64,000 nt of DNA from assembly GCA_958496175.1 (NCBI GenBank), contig OY292274.1, positions 13,785,689-13,849,688 of the forward strand, given 5' to 3'. A model generated the notes under the pieces. The model had not been told where the DNA came from. It saw nothing but the letters and a program-made list of their open reading frames with translations, and ran no database searches. Made by a program: the position numbers and the translations under genes. This document shows, in pieces, positions 51,780 to 64,000 of this stretch (positions are counted from its first letter, which is position 1; each line of letters starts with the position of its first letter). This stretch comes from Sisyra terminalis. Its lineage: Eukaryota; Arthropoda; Insecta; Neuroptera; Sisyridae.

Positions 51780-54700
51780 AATAAAAATTACTGACAATAT
51801 TAAATTGGCATATAAGTGTGTGTGACGTAAACTACCAATTGCGTAAAATGCCAAGCCTAATTTATTTAAAAATTCATTATATTCACTTTCTCGTGAATTG
51901 TTTAGATATGTTAATAGTTATTCTACTATTCGGAGCGAAGACGAATCTATCAAATTATATTACATCAAAATCAGTCCAGTCATTTTTTTAGCTCTTATTG
52001 GTTTAACTATCCCTACTTTGTTTTATATATTGAAGAAATCTGATTTGACAAAATTCTTATGTCAATGTAATGGCAAGATGCTTCAGTGGAGAGAATCAAT
52101 CCGAGGGTAACGCATGAACCCAAATATATAACTTCAATAAAGTAAATCGTCGGCCTAAAGTCTCAATCTGCTAAGTCTACTTTTAAAAATTGTTGTTCTT
52201 TTGTTCCAATAGGAAAAACTAAATATTCTATCGAATCACAAACTGATAAATTTCTTTCAATATAGAAATTTCTCAATATATAACATGAATCGGAAACCTG
52301 CTTTATGTAGTAACTTATGTAGCTTATATTTACTTTTTTCCATTTCCTGAAAAACTGCTAAAAAGAACTTAGCAACTTAACACTTTAGACCGTCGAAATG
52401 TGTTGGCTGACTTGCAATTGAAATAATTGATTTTTTTTACATAAGTTTTGCTTTTTTCTTATATACTTACTTTCTTATATACTTTTCTTATATTCTAATG
52501 AAGTTTCAAATTTAATTTAATTCATTTTATTATTAAAAATTTAAACTAAGTGTAGCTAAAATATTCATTCATAAAACATAACGTTCATTGCCTATTAGGC
52601 AGTATGAAGTTTGCTGGGTTAGCTACTATAATGATAAAAATATGATTTAGTAAAAAAATGAAAATATAAAATTAAATTTGTTCAAAAGTAACGCGAAAAC
52701 TATGGCCTTATTTGTATTTCCCAAGGCAAAAGTTAAAGTTTTATTTGCATAACATTTTCATTTTTTAGTTTCAGTAGATTGACTTAAAACTAAAAAGCCT
52801 GAAATATTATTTCTTTCTTGAATACCCTTAAAAAATATCTTGAAGGGAATACTATTTGTGTTCTTCTCACAACAGTTTTTTTTGAAACGGTTTCTCCATT
52901 TATGTATGATCTTGTGTTATCTGAAAGCCTGTGAATTAACGTGTTAATTTCTTATTTTACTTATTCGAGGACTCAAGGTATATTCACCGCTTTTTTCTGC
53001 AAAAGTCTCCAAATATTATGAAACTAAAAGCATGAAAACTGCAAATGATATTTCATGGTTTATATTCTTTAAGCATTTAACTTTTACATATATAGGTAGT
53101 TTTAATAGAGACATTTTCATGTTTCGAAAATAAAAAGATTGGTAATATACATTCGAATTCATTTAGAACAGTAAAATTGTGTATTCATATTATAATAAAA
53201 TTGCAATAGGTTGGTTCTTGCGTGAAGCAAGCGCTCTATTCTTCTCAGCAGATATTATATGCTGGATTCATAAAAAAATAAATGTCTTCTTTTTTCATTT
53301 ACGTATAACGTACCGTCGTTTCATTTTAATATTATAAAAACCTTATGGCTAAATCGAGAATGGAAATCTTTTGAATAGACATGTTAAAAGTTTCGTTTAT
53401 TCCTTTCATAAAATAAAAATGTTAATATTTTACATTGCAAACGATCGACTGTGTTTCGTATATAGATATATGTCCGTATGTTTGTATGTGTTTTTATTGC
53501 TCGTAATTCAAAATTTAAAAATTGAAAGCGATCTATTGTATAGCTGAAACAACCTAGTTTCGTTTAGAGTAATACGTGGAAATTGATTTATTTTTTCCTC
53601 ATATTCGTAAAATATCAAAACTTTTATTTATTTTCACCGCATAAAAGTAAATTTGATCAATACGCGTGCTAATGTGCCGTATATTTATAAAAGTTTAACT
53701 CATTTACTCGTAGGGCAAACAAAATAATTTGATTCAATACCGGTGATACATGTCAGGGAACATATTTTATTCACATGTTTTTCTATTCAACAAAATAACT
53801 TGAACCTGATTGCATTCTAGTTTATTGCCATCAATATTTCACCAAGTTGAATCAAACTTTTAACATAACATTTTATAGGTAACGTAATTTTACTAAGTAA
53901 AAAGTTCACAACCTTATCTTCCCTATCCCGTGCAATGTAATTGAATTGCTACGTTTGGCAAACATGGCAACATTTTTTGCTCAATGAAAAAAGTATGTCA
54001 TCAGTATTATTACTTATAGTTCACCAAGTCGATTATGTTATCGTTGATATATTATGTGCTTGTGCTTAATGAGAATATGGTTTAAGACTTGAAAAATGCA
54101 GTGATTGAAAAATAGTTACAAGCCGTCTTTTTCAATTTTCCAAAGCTTTTTTTAATGATGAAATCAAATATAAATAAGTAAATTTATTAAAAACCCAAGC
54201 AACAAAAAAACTTCAAGTTTTGACTAAAAATTCAAAAATTCCACGTAAAGATCTGATATCGCCACTTTCACTGAACGATTTTTTTTTACGTATGAATATC
54301 AAATTTATTTTTTAAGTAAACAAACAGTAATTTAGGACTATCTATAACGTTTTTCAAATTTTCTGAAAATAAAATTTGTGTGATAAGAGAAATTTTCGTG
54401 CGAATAAAATCTATTTGTCCAAATATTCATAAAATTTTATAAAAAATCGCAATATACTTTCAAACTTTCTTTGAACTATAGAGTGTTTTATTTAATTTTT
54501 TAATCGTAAAAAAGAGGGAAATTTGGTATAATAACGACAAGCTTCAGGCAAAATTTTCAAAAAAAAAAAAGCATGAAAAATTAAACAAAAATATCATTGA
54601 TATTTATGATTTAAATATTTCATAGTCAATTGTAAGTAATCTAAAACTTTAAAAAAATATTATTCAGAAAGAACAATCTTTACAAAATTAGTCACCATTG

Positions 54701-55960
54701 CAATAGAAGAAAAATACTTAACATTATTATAGAATTTGGACAAAAATTAAAATTAGTTTTATGAAACAAAATTTCAAGCATGTATTGAAAAAATATGGCA
54801 TTATTTTCATTCAATACGAAATCAGTAAAATACGAAATTGAGAATAATCATCGGGGTACTTGAACTACCAAACCATAATACGCTCTAGTTTTCCACTCAG
54901 AATAAATATTGAAATGATTGTCGCTTTATTTGATAGGGTAGTAAATTTTTATTTTACATTGTGATAAAAATTCGATAAGCACAATTAGGAACAAATGAAT
55001 TTTGCACAATTTTTACTTATTTTTACGATTTTCAATTGGGCCCTGTGATAAACCAGGTGATAGTTTAAGAACTAATTTTTTTATGAATATATAATCAACT
55101 TTTCTGATACCAAGGCAAAATAAGTGTTAAATTATCAATTTATTGGTATAATTATTAAATAAAAGGCAAAAAATATATATTCTTGAATTACCCCAATAAA
55201 TACAACACAGCAGTATGGACATTCGATATTGTTTTAAAAAATTGATTCCTACGAATTAGCTTTTCACGAAAATTGCTTGAAGACCCAATTTTTGTTTATC
55301 TAGGGTTCTTAACAATTAACTTGGTTTTATCTGCAGCACCATCCCATAGGGGAAGGAGTTCAACCATGAGAAGTGACGAAGAAATGCTACTCTGCTAGTA
55401 ACCCAAAATCTTGGTTTTGTGAGCCTGAATCATTTGTAAAATAAAGGATTTATGCAAACTTGACAAGTCTCTATTTGATGAATTTAAGAAATACTTTTTG
55501 AAAAGCGAAAAAAGATACAGTACTATTTGTGGAACAGTAAATTATCGCGCAATGTTTTACAGTAGATAACAAAATGATTGCATTTCACTTATACCAAAAA
55601 AATAAAGTTTTTTGAAAAATTTATCAAAACTATGTATGTTGAATACTAAAATAACTTTTTTTAGAACTTTTTAAGTCAGCTTTGTAGTTTGGGTTGTCAT
55701 ACTTGTGAAATCTAAATTAATATTAATTCAAACGTCAAAATATGTTTGAATTGCTGTAGTTCCGCAACAAAACAAAAAAAAAATAAAAAAATAGTGAAAT
55801 GAAACTATTGCACTCAAAGTCAAGTTTATTAAAAGCACTTGCACTTAAAAAAGTGTTAACAAGCTTTTGGAGTATGAATATAACAGCTATTTTCATTAAA
55901 ACACGTTTATAATAGTTTCAATAAATCGAAAACCCATTATCTATTCGGATGTAACATTAT
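51780..55960 (-). other. Sidestep-like intron, no gene supported
   Basis: A 70-codon plus-strand frame at 51898-52110 with one hydrophobic stretch is unidentified and may be more decayed Helitron. The rest is AT-rich without recognised features. Confidence 0.4.
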
Positions 55961-55965
55961 TGCAA

Positions 55966-56390
55966 TTGTGTATACAATATACAGAATATATTGCGGTCCA
56001 ATTTATGTAGTATAATATAATATAATAATATATAAAAATCATACCATAAACATAAATTTGAACAGAAGTTCAAACGTTCAGACGTATTGCCCAGATACGT
56101 ATTCCGATTGCCAAGATGATTCACAGAGTGAATCATTACAAAGCAGTTACGGAGTGATCCAAACTACTTGATGATCACTGACGAAGATTGCTTGGCAATC
56201 AAAATACGTATCTGGGCAATACGTCACGAATATTTTTATTTGAACTTCTGTTCAAATTTATGTTTATGGTATGATTTTTATATACTATTATATTATATTA
56301 TACTACATAAATTGGACCGCAATATATTCTATATATTGTATTCACAGTATAACTGTTCAAAGTCAGCGAAAAAATCTTATTTTGATTTTT
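55966..56390. mobile_element. Palindromic repeat, copy 1
   Basis: Inverted arms (TTGCGGTCCAATTTATGTAG... and ...CTACATAAATTGGACCGCAA) contain CATAAATTTGAACAGAAGTT and ATACGTATCTGGGCAATACG blocks. The centre of about 90 bp is asymmetric (AAGCAGTTACGGAGTGATCC). It matches 61404-61853 in opposite orientation. The right flank continues GTTCAAAGTCAGCGAAAAAA, which is the left flank of copy 2, so that flank belongs to the element. No coding capacity; the frame 56168-56431 is incidental. Confidence 0.7.
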
Positions 56391-56679
56391 GCCATTATTT
56401 TATAAAGGTCATTAATAATGTCATTTTATAATGGCCATTAATTTATAAAAATGTTGTAAAAAAATTTTCTTTAAGAGTGGCACTAACGACATGAATAACG
56501 AATGTATAGTTGTTTTAAAATATTAATTTTTTATTTTATCCTGCCAAAGACTTATTTGGGGCTCAAAGTTGAGCTTTTTTCAAAATGATATATTTTCAAA
56601 AATTATTCTAAGAAATTTTGATGAATTTTTTTGCATCATTAATTGATGTTTAAAAAAATCTTCATTACTTCTTTATTTT

Positions 56680-57131
56680 CTCGAGAAAATTGATTTGAGG
56701 AAAAAACGACATCAAAACAAGGGACAAATGTTATATATGCGAGTGATGAAATCATTTCTTTCAGAACTCTCAAACAACATAATAACACCAATTCATGATG
56801 AGAAAAAATGTTGGAAAATTCAATATTTGAAAAGTTACCCAAATTGAATTATTTCTTTATAAAGCGTTTTCCGGATAAATATGCAAGTTACGATGTTTTT
56901 CTTTCAGAACTTTCAAAGAATAAAAAAACACCAAACAATAGCGCAATTTTTTTTCCAATTTTTTATATTAATAGAAAAGCTCTCAACGTCAAGTTAACAC
57001 TACATTAGGTATTTCCGGAAAATATGCGAGCGACAATTTTTTTCCCAGAACTCTTGAACGACAAAAAAACACCAAAATATTTCGTAATTATTTTTTCGAA
57101 ATTCCAAAAATGTAGTGCTAACTTGATAGAC
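56680..57131. repeat. Diverged direct repeats of about 120-170 bp
   Basis: CAGAACT(C/T)T(C/T)AAA-like blocks followed by ACACCAA recur at about 56763, 56907 and 57050, each preceded by an (A)TATGCGAG/TATGCAAG word. The last unit matches the dispersed repeat at 25100-25270. Small frames at 56639-57226 are by-products. Confidence 0.5.
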
Positions 57132-57139
57132 GTAATACT

Positions 57140-59268
57140 AGTCGCGGTGAACATTTGGGTGATATAATTTTTCATAAATAAATGGCATTGATAAACTTTC
57201 AAGATAAAGTACCCAATGTGATTCAAATCTAAAATTTATAGTTTTAATTTGCATTTTCTTTTCCTGTGTGTCACTTAGCCAACATATTTGTATTGATGAA
57301 GACATGATTTTAATTTTTCAATCTGACGAGCATTATTCAAAAAAATAACCAGATTTTCGACAAACACAAGTTTGGAGGTAGATTAATTATATTTTTTGAA
57401 TAATGAAGTCTCTCATATTCAAAAAAATTTCAACACGTTTTTGATCGTTCTCTTTAAAGTTTTAGTTTAAGGATCAAGTACACAAAACCTCACACTTTCC
57501 CGTTTGGTGTTATTTTATAGTAGAAACTTGATTTAAAAAAAAACCCTTGTTTAGAATTCAATGATAAACAATATACAAATTTATGATATCAAGCTTTTGA
57601 TAAAATATTGAAGTTATTCGAGGTTTTTCAAAGTATTCGATCGACGATCGCGTGGCGTGGAAAATGTCGGAAACGATGAAAATAATTTCTAGTAATTCAG
57701 GTCTATCTAACATTATGCAGATTTATACCTATTGCATTTAACTGTATAGCTCGAAAATATCGTAACAATAAATAAAAAAAATGTCAGATTTATTGGATGC
57801 AACGATATTTATAAATGATTAGCAAAATTCATTTGGTTCACCATATTGAGATAATAAAATATGTTTATAGTCACGAAATGAGAGACAATGCAATTTTTAT
57901 TTATTATAAATAAAAGAAGTAATAGAAGCGGTTGAAACCAAGCGAAATGAAATAGAAAAGATACCTTCGTTCGTCTAGCAAATATTATATTGTCGTATGA
58001 AACTTGTTACATTTTATTGTTTGGTGTTTTGTCGTTGGTTAAAATTAAATTCCTTGAGATCACTTTTGCAAACAATGTCTGCATATCTATGTGTCAAGCA
58101 ATTGATAAAAGCACCAAAAGGACGATGGTCGAGAGATCGAGACAGAGTCGCTTGGTGGTTGTCTTCGAATTATTTTCTTCTGCAGAATCCACTTTATATT
58201 CATAAGGCTTTTCATTATCCTCAATGATAGTGCTCTGATTTATTCGATGGTAACAATGATTTGACGAATAATAAACAATAAATATGTGCATGTTCTTCTG
58301 TCTTTATTTTAAAATTTTCTCGTCGAATGGTTTTTCTATTTTATTACTCTTTTATTTTGCAGTCCAAACGGAAATAATATTCGTTTGACTGTGAAGCGAA
58401 TATAAAATGCAACTCTTCGAGGAAATGAGAGCAAAAGGTTACCGGAATTTTAATGTGCAGCGAATTGTGCAAAATTTTTTGAACGATTTCAAGTTTTGTG
58501 ATTCAAACCTCAAACATGACGTGTGCGTTTTCCATTATCAAACAATATCAATCGATATTTGGAAACGGCTAAAGAAAAATAAAATAAGAAATTTTCAATT
58601 TACTGTCGTCGATTTGATATGTTTACTCTTTATACTATTGATTGTAAAATATGATATTATCGTTCGTTGGATTTTGCTACTTATCACTTTATTTAAAATT
58701 AAAAAAATGATTGTATTTTAATTTGCCAAACTGTACCTCTTAAAAAATATTAACGAACAAGGTAATTATGTTTATTGAAAAGTGAAGTTTTTCGTTGAGT
58801 TTTTATCCGAAATTATTGCATTGATTTAATTGCCTTGAATTACCTGGGCATTACCAAGAAACTAGTTAATATGTACCTATATTATCTTACACGTTTTTGA
58901 GCTGCAAACAATTCCTCCCGTAACTTCATCTGCGTGACATAATAATACGTTGACAATATTGATTATTTGAATTTACTTCCTATTTGAGAAATGCTAAAAC
59001 TTTTTTTTATTAATGGTGTAATGGTGCAAGGCTTATACAATAATATTCTTCAGACTTAAGAATTAGAATTATTTTTAAATCCTATTTATATAAGAAAATA
59101 GAAGATTTTTAGTGAGTGGAACAAAATTGGCTTTTCAAAATAACCGTCAAACTACTTTAAATTGATATAAATGCTCATTGTCTAAAACTGAATTCCAAAA
59201 CTTAAGAAATTTCATCGTACACAGTGAGATTTATTAAATTATGTAATTAAATGAACACTGCTCTATTA
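57140..59268 (-). other. Sidestep-like intron, two weak coding-like stretches
   Basis: AT-rich apart from the coding-like segment at 58094-58260. A plus-strand 104-codon frame at 58407-58721 starts MQLFEEMRAKGYRNFNVQRI and has two hydrophobic segments near its C-terminus. It is unidentified and could be chance. Confidence 0.35.
58094..58260 (-). other. Coding-like segment with one membrane-type stretch, unidentified
   Basis: After a possible acceptor (aataaatcAG) the minus strand reads STIIEDNEKPYEYKVDSAEE, then NNSKTTTKRLCLDLSTIVLL ending VLLSIA and a stop. A charged stretch followed by a hydrophobic one resembles the N-terminus of a membrane protein. No donor site of good quality is seen and no family is recognised with confidence. 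Confidence 0.2.
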
Positions 59269-59276
59269 GTGTATAT

Positions 59277-60281
59277 TAGACTGATTCAAAAAAAAATGTT
59301 GATTTTTTTTTCTTAATCATATCGAAAATATTGTTGGGAATGACATAAAAAAAATCTGTGAAAGTTTAAGCTCTTAATATTAGTATTAAGAGGTGCCGCA
59401 TCGCAAATTTCGATTTTCCATTTAAATAACATGGGAACAATATTCTCTTGCACTTTGGAATTTTATAGCTCACGTTGGTGACAATATTTCGGAATGACCA
59501 AGGTATATTCTTGTAGAAAATTGAACGATCTACAAAAAAGATTACAAATGTAAAAGTTTTTGATATATTCATTCCTTCTAAAGTTATTCGAGGTCAAAGT
59601 TGAACAAAAGAGAAATTTTAATATTTTTTTCAATTTTTGACGCAACCATCAATTTTATGAGAAAATTTTATAAAAAATTTATTGTAGAGCACTTTTTTTC
59701 TATAACTTATATCTATAAAAGTTTTTGATATTTTTCACATGTCCAAAATTATTTAATTAAAATAAAAAAAAAAAAAATTATGATAAAACTATAATAATTC
59801 AGGGAATTTTCAGTTTAATGCAAATAACTTAGGATCTGTGAAAAATATCAAAAAATTTATAGAGATAAGTTATAGGGAAAAATTGCTGCACAAAAAATAT
59901 TTTATAAAATTTTCTCATAAAATTGATGGTTGCGTCAAAAAATTGAAAAAATATTAAAATTTCTCTTTAGTTCAACTTTGACCTCGAATAACTTTTGAAG
60001 GAATAAATATATCAAAAACTTGTAACAACCCTTTTTTTGTAGATCGTTCAATTTTCTATAAGAATATACCTTGGTCATTCCAAAATATTGTCACCAACGT
60101 GAGCTATAAAAGTCTGAAGTACAAGAAAATATTGTTCCCGTTATTTAAATGGAAAATCGAAATTTGCGATGCGGCACCTGTTAATATTGATATTAAGAGC
60201 TTAAACTTTCACAGGATTTTTGTTGTCATTCCCAACAATATTTTTGATATAGTTAAGAAAAAAAAATCGTACTTCTTTTTG
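59277..60281. mobile_element. Palindromic element of the TAGACTGATTC family, right end eroded
   Basis: Starts TAGACTGATTCAAAAAAAAA at 59277 and follows the 39815-40827 copy through both arms, with a centre near 59,770. The right terminus (expected GAATCAGTCTA) is missing after about 60,281, so no target duplication can be read. Frames at 59366-59645 and 60099-60311 are the arms. Confidence 0.78.
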
Positions 60282-60289
60282 TTGCTTAT

Positions 60290-61400
60290 ATTTTATAATT
60301 GGATAAAATAAAACTTGTTTTTAACATCCCCTATAGAACTTGTAGTACATAGGGCGTGTATGTACTAAAAAACTAGCGAAACTCTACTAATAAAGTTGAA
60401 GGATTTGTTTATTGGGTCATTTTTTGTTTGTTTATTTATAAACAAGATACATACTACAAATACAATTTTGCAAATATAATACAATGGGCTAAATAGTGAA
60501 TAGTGGCGTCATATTCAAATATATCGTGACACTGAGTTTTTAATAAGATGAAAATCGTTGTGCTGCGTGTATAGAATATAATGAAACCGCCCGAGAAAAA
60601 TATGTTGTAGAAACGAACAAAATATAAGAACACACACATTTTAAAATAATATATTCGTATATTATACACAATCTTGGTCGACGTAGTGGTCTATTCCCTC
60701 TCTTTTTGCATAATTTTCATCCCTTACTTTTATATTGTATAACTTATAGTGGCGTGTACATTTTTCTTACTTACGAGTATTTCACCGTTGGTCTTGTTTT
60801 AAATCAACATATGTAAATACAATTTTTCTAAAAACATTTCTCATTTTATGTTTAACTTTCCTCAACCATTCCCATATTACTTGTCTGGATCGTCGTCTTA
60901 TCGTGCGCACACACAAACGTAACACATTTTACGAGAAAAATTTGCATTTATCTTTTCGAAAAAAAAATAAATGTATTTTGAATTTATAATAAATAAAATT
61001 CAATTCAATATGAATGTTTCAGAGCGAACCGAAGAAGATTAATTAAGTCAGTTGTATTTTCTAGAAAATAGGTGAGTTAATAAAAAAATTAAGTCAAAAC
61101 TTTTGCATAATTTTTCTAATGATTTTGAGGAAGGAAAATAGGTTTTTTAAAGTATATTTTTTATAATCTTATAAACTTAAATTAAGATTTATCACCAATA
61201 ATAAGTGTACAAAATCCTATTGCTTATTATTGAACGTAAAACAAATATTTTTTGATAACATTTACTTAATATGAAAATTAATAAAACAAAAGTAAAATGT
61301 GCTTTTCCATTTAAAAATGAGTTTAAATTAATATTTATCAAAAAGTTATTTCAATACCATATCATATATAGTTTAAGGAAATACAATGAAAATGAATAGA
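60290..61400 (-). other. Sidestep-like intron, no gene seen
   Basis: AT-rich, nothing recognised. Confidence 0.45.
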
Positions 61401-61403
61401 GCT

Positions 61404-61853
61404 AATCAAAATAAGATTTTTTCGCTGACTTTGAACAGTTTTACTGTGTAAACAATATATAGAATATATTGCGGTCCAATTTATGTAGTTTAATTTAATA
61501 TAATAATATATAAAATTCATACCATAAACATAAATTTGAACAGAAGTTCAAACAAAAATATTCGTGACGTATTGCTCAGATACGTATTTCGATTGCCAAG
61601 CAATCTGCCTCAGTGGTCATCAAGTAGTTTGGATCACTCCGTAACTGCTTTGTGATGATTCACTCTGTAAATCATCACAGAAAGAAGAATGCTTGGTAAT
61701 CGAAATACGTATCTGGGCAATACGTCACGAATATTTTTGTTTGAACTTCTGTTCAAATTTATGTTTATGGTATGATTTTTATATATTATTATATTAAATT
61801 AAATTACATAAATTGGACCGCAATATATTCTATATTGTGTATACACAAAATGG
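61404..61853. mobile_element. Palindromic repeat, copy 2 (inverted relative to copy 1)
   Basis: Starts AATCAAAATAAGATTTTTTC and continues through GCGGTCCAATTTATGTAG, the two arms with ATACGTATCTG(A/G)GCAATACG-type blocks and a roughly 100-bp centre. It ends near GTGTATACACAA. Whole-element orientation is opposite to 55966-56390. One arm is extended by GAAAGAAGAATGCTTGG that copy 1 lacks. Confidence 0.7.
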
Positions 61854-61859
61854 AGCTAG

Positions 61860-63880
61860 TTAAGGCATAACCAAATTGAACCATAATAATTTTTAATAAT
61901 TGCATACCCTTCAATAGTATTTTTTTCTAAAAATATCAACAAAAATTGCAATACTAATGATTCGTATCAGCTCTATGATATCGATTACCTATATCAACTC
62001 CAAAAAACATTCAGGGACGGCATTAAGAGTGAATGTTTTTGAAAAGAATTATCATATTATTATTTTTTCTTTTTGAATAAATAATGCTTCATCATTTTAA
62101 TCACTTTCGATAGTATAATATTGTAAAATTAAGTATTTTTTTTTAAAAAATCAAGGTATTAATCAAAAGTTATAAAAAAAATATTTTTGAAAATTCTTTT
62201 TGCGATTCTTATTTGTCATTAAATAGCCCAAACGATACTCTAAAATTTTACAGCCAAGTAAACCTTATTCAAAAAACTGGAATAATATTAGAAGTTGATC
62301 AGAAAACTATTTTTTCAAAACATTTCCTAACTACTAAGTCGCCAATGGCTCAGGATTCCAAAGGATGCCGTTATTTTTTTTTGCATATTTGAATTTTTTT
62401 TAGAAAAGATACAGTACAGTTTATATATTTAGGGGAGTTTTACAAAATCGAATTTTCATGCAAAAAATAATTCTTATTCCAATTAAATGCAAATAATTTA
62501 CGAAGCAAATGTTGAGATGGACGTGGGTAAATATTGTCGTAAAAACGATCGAAGTAATTAGGTGATACATTAATGTCATTACGTTGACATATGAGACATT
62601 GATCTAAAAGCAATTTGTTTTTATGGTTATTTGAAATTGATTACCCTTGGAACAATAAATGCCCCTATACACTTGTGCATATTTTATTACGATTGCATGT
62701 ATATATTTTTTATTAAATTAATGCAAACAAAAATACATTTTGAAGCGATTTTTATTGATTAAAAAAGTAATTATATGAAGGAAAAAACTTTATTATAAAC
62801 TTAAAATAATTTCTGGGAAAACAATAAATTATATATATATTAAACTATAAATATTTGATGAATTAATTGCGCCTTTGATTGTAAATATAATAAATAGACC
62901 ATTTTGGATTTACTAATGTTAAATAATTTGCAAAGTCACTCCAACGAGTTGATCAACCATCTCATGAACCAACCAGTGACTCAAACATGAAGTGCCAAAC
63001 CGGAGAGACTTTAAAAACTAATGCTTGGAAACTAAACATTGAATAGAGTGATGAAGAAGAGAAAGTCACAGGACTCATGTCCTACAGCACTGTTTATTTT
63101 ACTAAACAATTTACTGATTGTATTTTTTTACGGATTTTAAATAATATTGGGATGATAAAAAAAAGGTCAATGAGTAATGTCAACTCAAAGGAAAAAAGAT
63201 TTTCTGGTTTTCATTTACAATCCCTTTTTTCACAAAATCTAATTGTGATAAAGTTTTGAAATTTTCAGGAGTACCTTCATACGTATAAAGTATCATTAAA
63301 GTTTCTCTCCGGGGTCGATTAATCATGCTTGTATATGACTTTTGATAAATTAAAAAATGCTTAATTAAATTATATTGTGTGTAATGTACAATGTTCGGAA
63401 CTTTGGCAAAGGATTTTTTTTTGTATCTTTAATTTGGTGGTGATAGTGTCATTCATAAAAAAAATTTGTATGCAGTAATTCCTCAATGCAGTAATTGAGG
63501 TGATTAAAATATTAAAATATTGTGTGCGAAGAACATATTTTAATCTTAAATGATCTTAAATCTCTAAGAGCTTTTAAAATTTTATGTGTACTAGAAAAAA
63601 CATTATGAATAAATAAAAACAATTTTCAATTTATTTCAATCGGAAGGTAAAATGCTTGCTGACAAAACAGTCAATAAATATAATAATATGAGGACTACAC
63701 ATTCGCGAATGTACAAGTAGTGCAAACCTTTTGATATAGGTAAGTACCTGTTTTGACATGCAAGTAAATAATCAATTTGATAAAAGAAGTAATAACATGT
63801 TTTATTATTTGCGATGAAAGTTTGATATTATTAGAGAAAAAGAAAGGTAAAAAAGTGTTTGAGAAACGAATGAGTGAGTA
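61860..63880 (-). other. Sidestep-like intron next to exon A donor
   Basis: AT-rich, nothing recognised. The 60-codon frame at 63077-63259 has no motif. Confidence 0.45.
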
Positions 63881-63885
63881 CTTAC

Positions 63886-64000
63886 AGACAATATTTAACG
63901 TAAATTTATCTTCGATCCCTGTGCCTCGTAAACTTGGATTTTCTCCCATGCATTTCAATACAGTTCCATCATCTTCCGGAACTGGAGCGAACGTGACTGA
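63886..64000 (-). CDS. Sidestep-like Ig receptor, partial exon A (end of an Ig domain)
   Basis: Partial exon of a cell-surface immunoglobulin-superfamily protein. Read on the minus strand from the window edge it gives PVPEDDGTVLKCMGENPSL followed by RGTGIEDKFTLNIV. This is the F/G-strand half of an Ig domain with the E-D-(D/N)-G...C...E-N-P...ED-F-L-N pattern of the insect Sidestep family. The F-strand Cys is in LKCMGEN. The exon closes after one base of a codon at a consensus donor (GTAAGT, complement of 63885-63880), so the intron is phase 1. The 5' part of the exon lies beyond the window. Known for the family: Sidestep proteins are single-pass axon-guidance receptors recognised by Beaten-path proteins. 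Which paralogue this is cannot be told. The Ig assignment is strong and the Sidestep assignment rests on motif recognition without alignment. Confidence 0.85.

Noticed and set aside
58407..58721. 104-codon plus-strand frame as a membrane protein gene
   Set aside because: Hydrophobic segments are easily produced by T-rich DNA. No homology was recognised.
55966..61853. Hammerhead ribozyme in the centre of the palindromic family (CTGA(C/G)G(A/C)...CGAAAT)
   Set aside because: The core is broken in one copy and stem III would need a two-base bulge at an essential place.

Overview
The window looks like insect nuclear DNA: very AT-rich, with short splice-site-bounded exons separated by introns of 16 to 25 kb, abundant palindromic non-autonomous DNA transposons, Helitrons, a jockey-type LINE fragment and long TA microsatellites. 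The two recognisable protein families fit an insect: a Sidestep-type immunoglobulin receptor and a Sap47/SYAP1-type BSD-domain protein. The insect order cannot be fixed from what is seen.

Gene content is low. On the minus strand three exons of one Sidestep-like gene are read in the order 64000-63886 (cut by the window edge), 38767-38637 and 22401-22242. Their reading phases (1, 0, 1) join without a break and encode the end of one Ig domain, the Y-P-P linker and a complete Ig domain. The introns between them are 25,118 and 16,235 bp, and more than 22 kb of the next intron lies at the left end. On the plus strand an intact single-exon CDS at 17671-18420 encodes a 249-residue SYAP1/Sap47-like protein. 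It lies antisense inside, or just beyond, the left-hand intron of the Sidestep-like gene.

Almost everything else that can be explained is mobile DNA. Main groups: (1) palindromic foldback elements with 8-bp target duplications (27051-27842, 39815-40827, 59277-60281, half copy 20405-20950) and a related one with a 9-bp duplication (14843-15870). (2) A 2.1-kb palindrome (6342-8432) carrying a nested 180-bp retroposon. (3) A TA-type MITE (28434-29037). (4) Helitron-like repeats with A|TC...CTAG|T ends (2283-3875, 11471-13349, 33216-35933, 46253-47867), two of which carry a tRNA-like module. (5) A scrambled Helitron helicase (50300-51770). (6) A jockey-type endonuclease fragment (31715-32290). 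(7) Two inverted copies of another palindromic family (55966-56390, 61404-61853). (8) Two very clean hairpins: 82-bp identical arms at 19291-19619 and about 310-bp near-identical arms at 47909-48630.

The less explained signals are a GC-rich island with nested stem potential at 36595-36815, the near-perfect 47.9-48.6 kb hairpin, and two short coding-like stretches (28200-28330 plus, 58094-58260 minus). No prokaryotic-type system, CRISPR array or intact viral gene was seen.
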